Shown here piece after piece: positions 45,201 through 55,810 of a DNA stretch of 64,000 nucleotides (the stretch's first letter is position 1; each line of letters begins with the position of its first letter). The translations under genes and the position numbers were made by a program. The stretch comes from Saposhnikovia divaricata (lineage: Eukaryota; Streptophyta; Magnoliopsida; Apiales; Apiaceae), in contig CM071599.1 of assembly GCA_036435485.1 (NCBI GenBank), positions 5,978,803 through 6,042,802 of the forward strand, in the 5' to 3' direction. The notes under the pieces were generated by a model. That model did no database searches and was not told the DNA's origin. It saw only the letters and a list, made by a program, of their open reading frames with translations.

Positions 45201-45784
45201 TGTTTTAGATGTCTAACCAAAGGGATTCCCTTTGGTTAGAAGTAAGCATCTACTTTGTCAAAATTCCAATAAATTTTAATATAGTTATTAGTATATCTCT
45301 TAAGTGATTTTTTTAATTATTTTTTATTGTCTAAGTTTGTTTTGGTGACTTACAGGTTAATAGGAAAAAGTATCAATTTTAATTTTCAAAGGAAGTAATG
45401 GTGAAGCTGGGGTGTTGAGTGAAAGAGAAGACAAATTTGCGGCTACAACTGATGGCAATGGAGACTCACAAAAGCTATAAGAAGTTCTAATTTTATTTAG
45501 TATTCACTTTGTAGAACAATGTGTTTGTACTTCGAGGGCACTCTTTTTCCCCCTTGAATTTTTTTCCATAGGGTTTTGCTCTTGTGGGATTTTAACGAGG
45601 CCCTTCTTTGTGGGGTTATCTTCTCATACTTGAAGGTATTATCATCTAAATATCTGGGGGCAACATGCGTGCCCTTCGGATAAACTTTCTGGAATGAAAG
45701 AAACTCTTTTTCCGAACATTGTATTTTGGTACAATTTATTAATGTGAAGTTTCTCTTGACAAAAAAAAAAAATATTAAACAAGA
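42207..45784 (+). mobile_element. 5'-truncated L1-type LINE
   Basis: The stretch ends in a poly-A tract (45760-45772) after a 3' end typical of plant LINEs (tggtacaatttattaatgtg). It is bounded by a target duplication of about 16 bp, aaaatattaaacaaga (42207-42222 and 45769-45784). The coding part is the end of ORF2. About 2.3 kb lies between the stop codon and the A tail, long for a LINE 3' UTR and perhaps itself interrupted; nothing in it was identified. Confidence 0.75.
42246..43499 (+). pseudogene. LINE ORF2 end: zf-RVT and RNase H domains
   Basis: The reading starts at FGDPWIPRPP, in the segment between reverse transcriptase and zinc region of plant L1 ORF2. Stops occur near 42338 and 42513. 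From 42540 it is open for 319 residues. The zf-RVT domain (WKVFWAIKIPRKILLFGWRG ... CPLCGYSEDTNAHAVFWC) precedes an RNase H of the RVT_3 type. Its acidic residues are visible in LFVDAAIS, FHAEALALLVGLRW and SSDSLSLIQAL, and it ends with the VRRKFNLVAHNLAKQA motif. The reverse transcriptase itself is absent, so the copy cannot move. Confidence 0.85.
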
Positions 45785-46570
45785 TTCATGTAATATTTTT
45801 AAAATTTTGACTGAGGTTCTAAAACAGATTCATAAATTTGTGAGATTCAATAATATATTCAAAAAAAAAATTCATAAATTTTTTAATTATTTACCAAAAG
45901 TTATTGAAGTTTTAGATTCATAGTATGCATCTAAGAATATTTATAATTTTTTAGAATTATTAAATTAATTTTTTTGAGTGATTCTCTATGTTCCCTTTTT
46001 AAAGTGGTTCTCTCTAGGAAAAATAATTCAGATAAAATCCGAACTTTTGTAAAACTATAAAAATAAAATACCCTAAATAATACATTATCACTTTTAGAAA
46101 TAATAGAAGATATTATTATTATTATTTAAATAACAGAAATTCAGATAAAAATATAAAATCATACCCAATCCACAGGCCTACGATATTTTTTTTAAAATTT
46201 TATTTTTGAAAATCGAACCCAATTTTGAAAGAAATTCATTCCAAGACTAATTTTAAGAAGTAGTAAATTTTAGAATTAGAAATTCAATAAAATCCGATCC
46301 AAAGACTTGTTTGTGCATCTAATCTCATGATGCATGCAGGTGATCTTGCAAGCCAAATGATACAACAGTATATATAATTCTATATATAGGAAGCAAAATT
46401 CTCCTGTATAGAGCCCCTAAATTAGAGGATCTTGCAAAACGATCTGCCCAACAAAGATATCTAAAGTTAGAAACTCCCAAGAGCACAGCCATGATCACGT
46501 ACAGACTATAGAATCTATCTTCATTTCCAGCTAAAACATTCTCAAATCCTTGTCAGAAACTCTCAAAAAT
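45785..46570. other. AT-rich intergenic stretch
   Basis: No coding region recognised. A TATA-like run near 46368-46390 precedes a short reading at 46581-46676 (MSCIFSLSCTLFLLLSLILK ...) that looks like a signal peptide but stops after about 32 codons. Confidence 0.35.
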
Positions 46571-47052
46571 TCCCTTAAAATGTCTTGCATTTTCTCACTT
46601 TCTTGCACTCTTTTCCTTCTTCTTAGTCTTATCTTGAAATGGGGTCTATTTTTTTCACATGATATAATGTTACCCTAGTTTCTTTGTGTTACTCGATGGA
46701 TAAAGTTTGCATCTTTATGCATATCTGATATGAATTTGTAAGTAGCCGTGTAGAAAAATGCCATAGTGATGAGTAAAAATTGTACATATAAACATGGTTA
46801 TTGATACAAAATGTATTCAAGTTTTCCTATGGAAAGCTCTTGGCTTTTCAATGAAAATTTGCATGTTATGATCTTGTAATGAAATATCCAATCCCATCTT
46901 TTGTAACAACATTTGTTCTTCCTTCTATATATGTTTCTTCGTCCTTTTCTCTTTGTTTTTTTAATTTGCTCCATGCTTTTGTTTCTGCTTTAGCTGCTGT
47001 GATTTATAGAGTTTTCTTTCGTGCTGATCTTAAATGATTTAAAAATGTCGAA

Positions 47053-47715
47053 GGATATAAAAATATTGATGAGAAGAGTACTCCAATTGTTAAAGATGAT
47101 GACATGGGTAAAAATGTTAGCATCTCGGGTGATAGTCAGACAACTAGACGGAGAAATGTGAATAAGAAAGATATGGAAGATTATACACATAACAGCATTG
47201 AGGACAAAGATTTGGTTGATAAATCTGCGGTGGCAGAGGAAAATTTAAAGGAAGTTAGAGAGGTAAAGGTAGATTCTGCAGATGATATAGATGAAACAGA
47301 AGGAGAAATTTCAGACGACTTGGAAGATAATGCACACCAATATACACACAATGCTGTACATTGGAGTATCGATGATCGAAATAATCTTGGGCATGTTAGC
47401 AATTCTGAGATAGAAAGGGACAATAATGCATGACGGAAAGCTAGAAAATTATTAGAAATAAAGGTCAGCAATGCAGTAATGACCCCCCTACCAGAAATTA
47501 CTCCCGGGATTGTATATCTTCCATAAAGACAGAAAGAAAGAACCATTTTTACTGTTAACAATCCTGATATATCACCTATTCCTGGTTCAGCTCCTTCTGT
47601 TTTGTTGCCAATGCATGAACATTCAGGAAAGTTTTCAAAATAAAATTTTGGCAGATCAACACAAGGACTCGATGTTTTGCAGGCATGAGAGCTTTAATCT
47701 GGGTGCTTTAATCTT
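47053..47715 (+). pseudogene. Decayed gene for an acidic protein, left part
   Basis: The reading VEGYKNIDEKSTPIVKDDDM continues into a 110-residue stretch (47104-47433) rich in Asp, Glu, Asn and Ser, such as DDIDETEGEISDDLEDNAHQ. After TGA at 47431-47433 the same frame goes on (RKARKLLEIKVSNAVMTPLP) with further stops near 47524 and 47641. The LTR element at 47721 cuts it off. I recognise no family; the composition suggests an intrinsically disordered protein. Upstream exons were not found. Confidence 0.4.
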
Positions 47716-47720
47716 ACTAA

Positions 47721-48305
47721 TGTTGGACAATCTGCGATAAATACAAACAGTATAATATTTGTGCGTGTGTGAGTAACAGTTATGTGTATAATTAAAAGAG
47801 GAGACAAGGAACGAAAAACCCGAGTCCAGTGCGTGACTGTCTCCTTAAAGCGTATTAGCCCCCCACCGTATGTGTGAGCGAATCGCCTCCCAGGATAAAA
47901 CGGATTGCAGTAATGCTACAGAAGAGCGTCACTCTCAGCGAGCTTGAGACGAGCAAGAACTATCACCAGAGGAAGAGAAGAGACTGTATATAAGAGGAGG
48001 ATGTGTGTTTTCGAGTGTTTAATCCTAATGCTCTAGATGAGTATTTATAGGATGAGAAGACTTGTGCGCTACACAATTGCCTTAATTAATTAGCCGCGCT
48101 AATCAATTAAATCGGTGGCAATTTCCTTAACACAATTGCCTTAATTAATTAGCCGTGCTAATCAATTAAATCGGTGGCAATTTCCTTAATTAATTAACCG
48201 TGTTAATTAATTATGTTAAGGCAGTGGCAAAAAATCCGTAGTAAAAACGGAATTGATTTTACCGAATCAATTAATTCAAATTATAATCGAATCCATATTC
48301 CAACA
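47721..48305 (-). repeat. 3' LTR of the decayed copia element
   Basis: 585 bp, same sequence as 53376-53960. Contains a 59-bp tandem duplication (48072-48130, 48131-48189), each unit with inverted words AATTGCC/GGCAATT and TTAATTAGC/GCTAATCAA. Confidence 0.95.
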
Positions 48306-48316
48306 ATCCCCCACAT
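48306..48316 (-). promoter_or_regulatory. Polypurine tract of the decayed copia element
   Basis: The minus strand reads ATGTGGGGGAT directly ahead of the 3' LTR. Confidence 0.7.
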
Positions 48317-51300
48317 GGATGAGATTGATATCATAGTAGCACACACCAAACAGACACAGAATTTGATTTGGTGATAGATTCTTCGATCAGATATAGCATA
48401 CGATAGGTAGAGGTTTGCTCCTTGAACCTTCGCTTGAGTAAGCATACCGACCTTACTGGTAGACAGTGGAGGTTTGCTCTTTGAACTGTTCGACCGTTTG
48501 TGTAAGCGATGATATACTTATCACTATATCCTTTCTGACTCGTTCAGCCCTCATGATTATGTCCATTTTGGCCATGGAACATCGTCCTGGTTCTGCAGGA
48601 GTTTCTAAAGAATTGTGCCTCGCAATTCTCCTTTGAAGCGGCCCCACTTCTCTCCCACATAGGTGATCTTTATCTTATAGAGTAACCCGCGTTTACTCAA
48701 CTGAATTCCATGCGTTCAAATCTTGAACTCCATGTATTCACCGAAAGATCATTAAAAGCTCGAAAGCTTACCCTCGTGCCTTACGGGTCTCACTGTTTCA
48801 TCATCATAGGAACAGGCCAGGGTTTACCCCCACAGTGATTTGGTCATCATGATTTAGTTGGCCCATTGAACCAAGTTCTTGGGACCTCCAGTCAGCAATG
48901 GTTGGGTGTCCACCATGATGCCGTTAAGCAATAGGCTTAAGGCCCATCCCTCTTGATGATTTTACAACTATCTCTCAGTATAACCAGATTCTCTTAGTTT
49001 AACCAGATTATCTAAGTTTAACCACCTGGTTAGTGGATCCACAACATTATCTTTTGACTTTACATCGTCAATCCTGATAATTCTCGTTGAGAGTAGTTAT
49101 ATTATGTCTTCGTCATAAAGGCGAGACATACCATTACACACACAACAATGTAATCTCCCAATTTGCATAAAATATGCATATTGAAGGCACATTTTCTTGT
49201 CATTTAGGAATATCCTTTACAAAGTGACTACCAATTCACCCTCTTACACGCATATATATTATGCAATAGACTCGTATTCCATCATGAATCGAGCTATGTT
49301 TAATCGTCTATCTAGGATTCCATGACATGGCTGCTTTCGTTAATGTGAACTATATTCACAAGTGACCTTTAAGTTCTTAAAGTAAAACATCTAACATCCA
49401 TACTATATCCACATAGTACAATTAGATGTCTTTTACAATGCAGCCCAAACTCACGAGTATATCTCAAACACCTTAGTCTCATTGCAATCACATTCAAGAG
49501 ACTTCCATTTGACTCGTGCATCTACTCAGTTTATCCACTGTGTAGCCTATGTCTAATTTTGTACAATTTTATAATGTACAAAAAACTTCCAATCATTCTT
49601 GAGAGATCCTTGTTCATCTATACTTGGATAGATACATCATACATATTCATTCTAGCTATACTAGATTTAGTTACGTTGATCTCTTCAAGATTCACATCAC
49701 CAACGTGTGACACGTATCCTTTTGTACTTTTAAAGTTTTTAAAATTTTATTCTCCAAAATCAAAACTTTAAGTCTCATCCAAATTGCTAGAGATGATCTT
49801 CTTGTCATTACTTCTCGTAATAATCAGATCACTCACGTGCAATTACAATCATTTTATCACCTCATGTGTAAATAACATATACACACTTGTCAATTTACTG
49901 ATTTTCTATCAATTTGACATCTCAACATTGACATATGTCACATTTTGGTAATTACTTTACCAGTCATTAGCTAAGGCTTCAAATTCGTAATAGACATTAC
50001 CAATTTTTAGCGTCCCAAAAATTAGCAATTTTAATTCACCTTATTACCAAGTTTAAGCGTCCCTAAACTGGCAATATGCATTATACAGTTTTTCACATTT
50101 GAGCATCCTCAAAATGAAAAACCGAGTCATTAATTTTGAAGCCATTGCTTATCATAGCAATATCAAATCTAATATGCCACTGTTTTGATGTCTATTTTGA
50201 TTCACAAAATATTTCACCTGGTCATAGTCTTTCCACACTTTCCTTAGCAACAAACCCTCGGGTTATCTCACGTAGATTTCTTTTAAATCTTCATTTAGAA
50301 AGACTATCTCAATGTTCATTGACATACTTCTCAATTTCGCAATACGATAAGTATCATCTTAATGAACATTATTCTCGTAAATCAAGAAATACTATCTCAA
50401 AATATATCAGGTCTTCACTTTGACTGTAATTTTTAATTATCAGTCTGACCTTATACTTTTCCTTTACCCATGTATCTATTTTTCAATTTGAAAAATCCGT
50501 TTGGGTCCTAATGGTATCTTTCTCGCAAGAAGATCCATATAATTTCAAACATGATTCTACTTAATAGAACCACTCTCTCTATTCCTTAACATCCTTTTCC
50601 CCCACAAGGAATATAGAGAGTTCATATAACGCTATAGTCCATTTTCTAGCACACATGTTAGAAAAACTTGACTCATTGATTTCTTAAATTTGACCAATTT
50701 CCCTCTTAATATTTTCTTTCATCAAAGAATTATTAGAGGAACGCGTATCTTTTTCAAGCTTTGAGGTTCACCACTAAGCAAATCGTTAAGATATTCGGGA
50801 CTATCGAATTTCTTATCATATGTCTTTTGCTCTGTTTAGGTTCATTCTCACATTAATCCAATAACTTAGGAGTTCATTTGGATCACTTACGGATCTATGT
50901 GGAACTACTTAGCTTAATATATAAGCATTCCCAGATTCCGTAGTTGCATACAAATTAGAATCTCATTATTTAGATTCATGTATAGGATATCATTAGACAC
51001 AATCGTTGTCTATATCCATCCAAAATACCTAGATTATTTTGGATCACTTTTAACCTTTATAGGTATCAGTATCAAGATATCTCCAAGATACCCCCACAAT
51101 TCAATTATTTCTAGGAATGTCAAAATACATTCCAGATTTAGTAGGAAATTTTTAATATTTCCTTTCATGGTATCTTGTTTAAGGAATGATTAGTCCCTTC
51201 ATAACTAACATCCTCAGATTCGGTGATAGACCGAACTGATCACAATCATTATGCATCTCCAATTAGAGCGTAACTAGAGCCTGCAACCACTCCATCTACC

Positions 51301-53375
51301 TTATGCGAGTAAGGTATTGTAACCTCATGAATATTCACGTTATGAAACAAAATTCACCCAGTGATTATTCACTACCAAAATCATTCTTAACCATCTTAAT
51401 TTTCCGTAGTAAGCTGGTTTTCAGTCTCGAGCTTATAGAGTATATTCTCCTCTATAAAGCTTCATATTTACTCTTTAATGAGTACACATAATTAATGTAT
51501 TACTATAAAGTAATTACACAACTTGTTACCACCTCTCACTAGAGCAGGTTTCAAACGACCATGATCCCATCATAAAGAGATTCCCAATTTTTCTTGAATT
51601 AAATACTTCAAAACAACATTCATCAATGGTTTGATTTCCAGGTTGTCGGAGAAGACACAATGGTCTCACTTAATACCCGACTTCCTTACAAGCATGGCCT
51701 GTTGTTGACAAAATCTTCCCATATCGAAATCATTGAAAATTCGTATTTAATTCCGTGTTTCATAAACACAGAAATCTCATAATCGTTTTGTTTAATTATA
51801 AAATCTCGAGTCATTACAGATTTTATCTTGTTTTTATTAAAACCTCTCAGGTATTAATATCATGTTCAAAGAACTTTCTTGTTCTTCTCACTGAAAAATT
51901 CAACCACTGAATTTCTCTTAAATTTCAGTTTGATTCATAAAGAACCTAATTTTCTTGCTCATCACTGGTACAACCAGAAGAGACCCGGGGAAGAACATAA
52001 ACTTCCAATAAATCCACAATCAGTGATTCTTGATCAACTTATGCGTTAAGGTTAACAGCATTCTAGATTTCTCCAAATTTCAGCATATAGAGCTGACCGA
52101 AATGCCATATTAGGTATCACATGGATCACCATAATAGGCTCGTGTGTCACTGCCGCAGCAGACCGACACCAACACAAGAATATATTTAAGCGGAAGAATA
52201 AATTCAACCGAAAAATATAAATCTTGTGCCGACCCTTAACCTGTACTCATTAAGTACCAGGCCTGTTAGGTTTTTAACGTCTCGAAAATTCACGAATAAT
52301 TTTAATTTTCGATCAACTTTCCTGACAAGAAATTAACAAATAGTTAATTAATAATTAACTGATCAATTCAAGTTAATCATATAACTCCAAATTTTCCAAA
52401 AAAACATTCGCGGGACAATTTACATTAGCTAATTTCCAGAACCTCCTAATCAGCGTGCTACCATGTATAATTGTTTACCGTAATGATGCAAACTTGCATG
52501 AGTAGACATGCGTAACAAAATTTATTATCGAATATTTTATTCAAATGATTAAACCAATCCAAGCATACAAACTGAATAACTAATAAATTATTCAAGTTAA
52601 TTGCTATTCACATTATATTCGCAAATATATGAGTTCTAAATTAACTCTCAATACCTCATGTAGTAAGTTAAAGAACAATTGTTATATATGCATTAATAAA
52701 GCAAATAATTTGCTCCACTGAATAACCAGGCGTAGGTTGATTTTAATTTAAATACTAATTCAACTTAAATCATTACCAGGTTAATAATAGAAAGCTAAAC
52801 AAATGACAAGCAACTCACACCAATATACATGTGGGTCTATATCATAAAACCTGGACACCAAATATGAGTCCGATGTAATAGTTATTTTCATAAAATAACT
52901 CCTCCATTAACCAAAGACCATTATACTGTCATGTTTTAATAATAAAGCAAAAACCACTAGCTTTACCATTATGTAGCTCACATGTACATGGAAACTGACA
53001 TAAATATCATGATAAAAGCCCATCAATTATTAATTCACATAAACATTAAAAAATTAAGAAGGCAAAAATATCATGATATTAATATTCGAAAGATGCATAG
53101 ATCAGTACTCCATTGTTGCAAAAAATGTGGCCTGTAAGGAACATATTGTGTTTTCTGTCACCACAAGTACTAACACGATTAATACAAATAATCATCACAC
53201 CTGGCAAGAAATCAATCCTATCCGGAAACGCAAAACATCTATTGTTCGATACCATAATCGAACAATTAATCAGAATATTAATATAACGGAAAAATTGCTT
53301 TAAGAATCTGTCACTCAAACAAACAAATAATTACGTAGGTACAAATCACAGATATAATTTATTACGCTTTAAGAT

Positions 53376-53960
53376 TGTTGGACAATCTGCGATAAATACA
53401 AACAGTATAATATTTGTGCGTGTGTGAGTAACAGTTATGTGTATAATTAAAAGAGGAGACAAGGAACGAAAAACCCGAGTCCAGTGCGTGACTGTCTCCT
53501 TAAAGCGTATTAGCCCCCCACCGTATGTGTGAGCGAATCGCCTCCCAGGATAAAACGGATTGCAGTAATGCTACAGAAGAGCGTCACTCTCAGCGAGCTT
53601 GAGACGAGCAAGAACTATCACCAGAGGAAGAGAAGAGACTGTATATAAGAGGAGGATGTGTGTTTTCGAGTGTTTAATCCTAATGCTCTAGATGAGTATT
53701 TATAGGATGAGAAGACTTGTGCGCTACACAATTGCCTTAATTAATTAGCCGCGCTAATCAATTAAATCGGTGGCAATTTCCTTAACACAATTGCCTTAAT
53801 TAATTAGCCGTGCTAATCAATTAAATCGGTGGCAATTTCCTTAATTAATTAACCGTGTTAATTAATTATGTTAAGGCAGTGGCAAAAAATCCGTAGTAAA
53901 AACGGAATTGATTTTACCGAATCAATTAATTCAAATTATAATCGAATCCATATTCCAACA
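53376..53960 (-). repeat. 5' LTR of the decayed copia element
   Basis: 585 bp, same sequence as 47721-48305, with the same tandem units at 53727-53785 and 53786-53844. Confidence 0.95.
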
Positions 53961-53965
53961 ACTAA

Positions 53966-54240
53966 TTCACTTATCTCCGTTGTCTTACTAACTCATTCAT
54001 AGTACCATTCCACTTCGATAAAGAGGTTGACAAGATAATCGAAAGAAAATCTAATCAAGAAAATGAGGGACCTCTTAATGGTGACAGCGCCGACAATTAT
54101 ACCATACAAGAAGGCCATGCCCCTGGACGGATATCTAATTTGTTTTACAGTCACCATGAGGAAGACGAAAGTGAAGTGGAAAGGAGATAAAATCCACATG
54201 AAAATAGTAATGATGGATCAACATCTTCATCTTCATCAGA
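53966..54240 (+). pseudogene. Decayed gene for an acidic protein, right part
   Basis: Beyond the LTR element, the reading FHFDKEVDKIIERKSNQENE runs to SHHEEDESEVERR and a TAA near 54188, then NPHENSNDGSTSSSSSEYY. The charged, Ser/Asn-rich composition matches 47053-47715, so both sides are probably one former gene split by the insertion. No family recognised. Confidence 0.4.
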
Positions 54241-54767
54241 ATATTATATACCATTATACATTTAACGAAATATCAACTATTCATGAAAATCCGACTTAAA
54301 TATAGTACAGGAAACTACAATCATCCATAATATTTCCTCGGTTTAGACATAGAAGACCATGTTGCCAAATAATTTTTATTATTTGATCATTCAAACCCAC
54401 CGCAATCCAATCACAGCAACCATATATACATGATTTCTTTTAGTTTTCGAGTATTATTACAATTAAGCATCTCAAGAATAATATTTAGAGGTGAATGATT
54501 TTTTTTAATTTCTTTTGCATTTTTATTAGTAATTTGTCAAAAATGCTTTAATTAAGGAACGTATGTGTGTATCAACATAATATTTGAAACTCGTGAGTTC
54601 TTCACTCTACCAAATTTTATAGGCATAAAAGAACAATTATCTTTCTGCAACTCGCGCGATCTGTGAAGTCTGATGTCCCTGAAGATCGACCGCATTTAAA
54701 TGAGTACTCCCTTACACATTTTTAGGTGCATTCATATAGTTAAAATTTTAAATCACAAAAAAAGTTA
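54241..54767. other. Intergenic, nothing recognised
   Basis: AT-rich spacer without supported features. Confidence 0.45.
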
Positions 54768-54985
54768 CTCACTCTGTCCCCTTTATTTTGACAACATTTC
54801 CAATTTTTGTTATCCCACAATATTTGTCCACTTTCCTTAACAAAGATAAATAAAGCTCTAAATATGTTAAAAAATTGTAAATTTAGTAATATTTAAGCTT
54901 AGTTATGGAAACTAGAAAAATAATATAGTAAATTGGTAAAAACATGGATTTTAATTGATGGACAAAATAAGTGGGACGGAGGGAG
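54768..54985. mobile_element. Stowaway-type MITE (Tc1/mariner)
   Basis: 218 bp with ends CTCACTCTGTCCC and GGGACGGAGGGAG, the common plant Stowaway terminus, flanked by TA on both sides (54766-54767 and 54986-54987). Confidence 0.85.
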
Positions 54986-55119
54986 TAAATGAAAATTTAA
55001 ATTTTAACTATGCAGACAAAACACTAAAAGTACGTGCAGAAAAGTCAAACGACTTATATAAAAAACAGAGGGAGATTAGAATTTGGTAGGAAAAACACCC
55101 GTATATTGATTTTCTAAAT

Positions 55120-55523
55120 CGTGCAAAGCACGGGTTACTTGTAATTTTTTTTAATTCACTTATAGTATAGTATATATAATATTATAAACATTACTTTTAA
55201 TATGTTGGGAGAATTCAAATTTTAGACCTTTGTATATAAATAATTTTTAGTATTAAATATAAATTAATATGCTATTGGTGGGAATCGAACCTTCAACCTT
55301 TCTATATAACATAATCTAGTATTAATTTTATATTAAAATGTTGTTGGCGGGATTCGAACATTAGACCTCCAACTTTTAGTATTCTTGTATCTAACGATCA
55401 TAATCTATTTGAGTTGAAGATCTAACGGTGTGAATGGGGGATAACCAAAAAATGACGAACCAAAATAGGGGGTAACCAAACTACAAATTATACCTCATTT
55501 CGCTTATTATAGTATAGTATAGA
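55120..55523 (-). mobile_element. Helitron-like termini
   Basis: TCTATACTATACTATAATAA on the minus strand at 55523 is a common plant Helitron 5' end, preceded by A. At 55120-55132 is the hairpin CGTGCAAAGCACG of Helitron 3' ends, but the orientation may be the opposite one (GGGTTACTTGT instead of CTAGT), so these may be ends of two different elements. Between them are three units of about 70 bp with GGGATTCGAAC-like words. Confidence 0.35.
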
Positions 55524-55543
55524 TTATAGCAATTAACTAATAT

Positions 55544-55805
55544 TGTTAAGTAACCAACTCATGTAAACACTTCTCCTCACTCTAAAGCCCATTTTTGGGT
55601 CGAAGAGTATATCACAGGCTCTCATCTTTGGAGCATAAATTGCCTTCGTGTCCATATTAAATTGTGAGAATATTGGGGGTCGTAGAGAGTCGAACCTGGG
55701 AGCTCTGCCTGCTTGAGCTCTGATAGCATGTTAAGTAACCAACTCATCTAAAACCTTAAGGTGTTAGAGGGAGGCCTTATAAGGATCTTATATTATATGT
55801 TAACA
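55544..55805 (-). mobile_element. TRIM/SMART miniature LTR element, second family member
   Basis: 262 bp with a perfect target duplication aatat (55539-55543 and 55806-55810). On the minus strand the 5' repeat (55729-55805, 77 bp, TGTTAACA ... CTTAACA) aligns with 18052-18127, including CACCTTAAGGTTTTA and ACTTAACA. It is followed by TGCTATCAGAGC (55717-55728), a PBS with one mismatch. The 3' repeat is only 26 bp (55544-55569), after the purine run AGAGTGAGGAGAAG. Confidence 0.75.
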
Positions 55806-55810
55806 AATAT

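Larger units (their letters stand above)
47721..53960 (-). mobile_element. Ty1/copia-derived element with identical LTRs and a decayed body
   Basis: 6240 bp with two 585-bp LTRs that read as identical by eye and a perfect target duplication actaa (47716-47720 and 53961-53965). The purine run ATGTGGGGGAT next to the left LTR sets the orientation as minus. The interior keeps only faint minus-strand traces of copia pol: an integrase-like HEVTIPYS ... DGVV (about 51290-51370), a reverse-transcriptase-like EIYV(stop)PEGFVAKES (about 50235-50285) and WHIRFDIAMISNGF (about 50125-50180). Stops fill every frame. No standard PBS was recognised inside the right LTR. Confidence 0.88.

Noticed and set aside
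48072..48189. CRISPR-like repeat
   Set aside because: Only two adjacent units without spacers, inside an LTR of a plant genome.
49559..51491. Plus-strand ORFs inside the decayed copia element
   Set aside because: The element's residual coding signal is on the minus strand; these are chance openings in AT-rich DNA.
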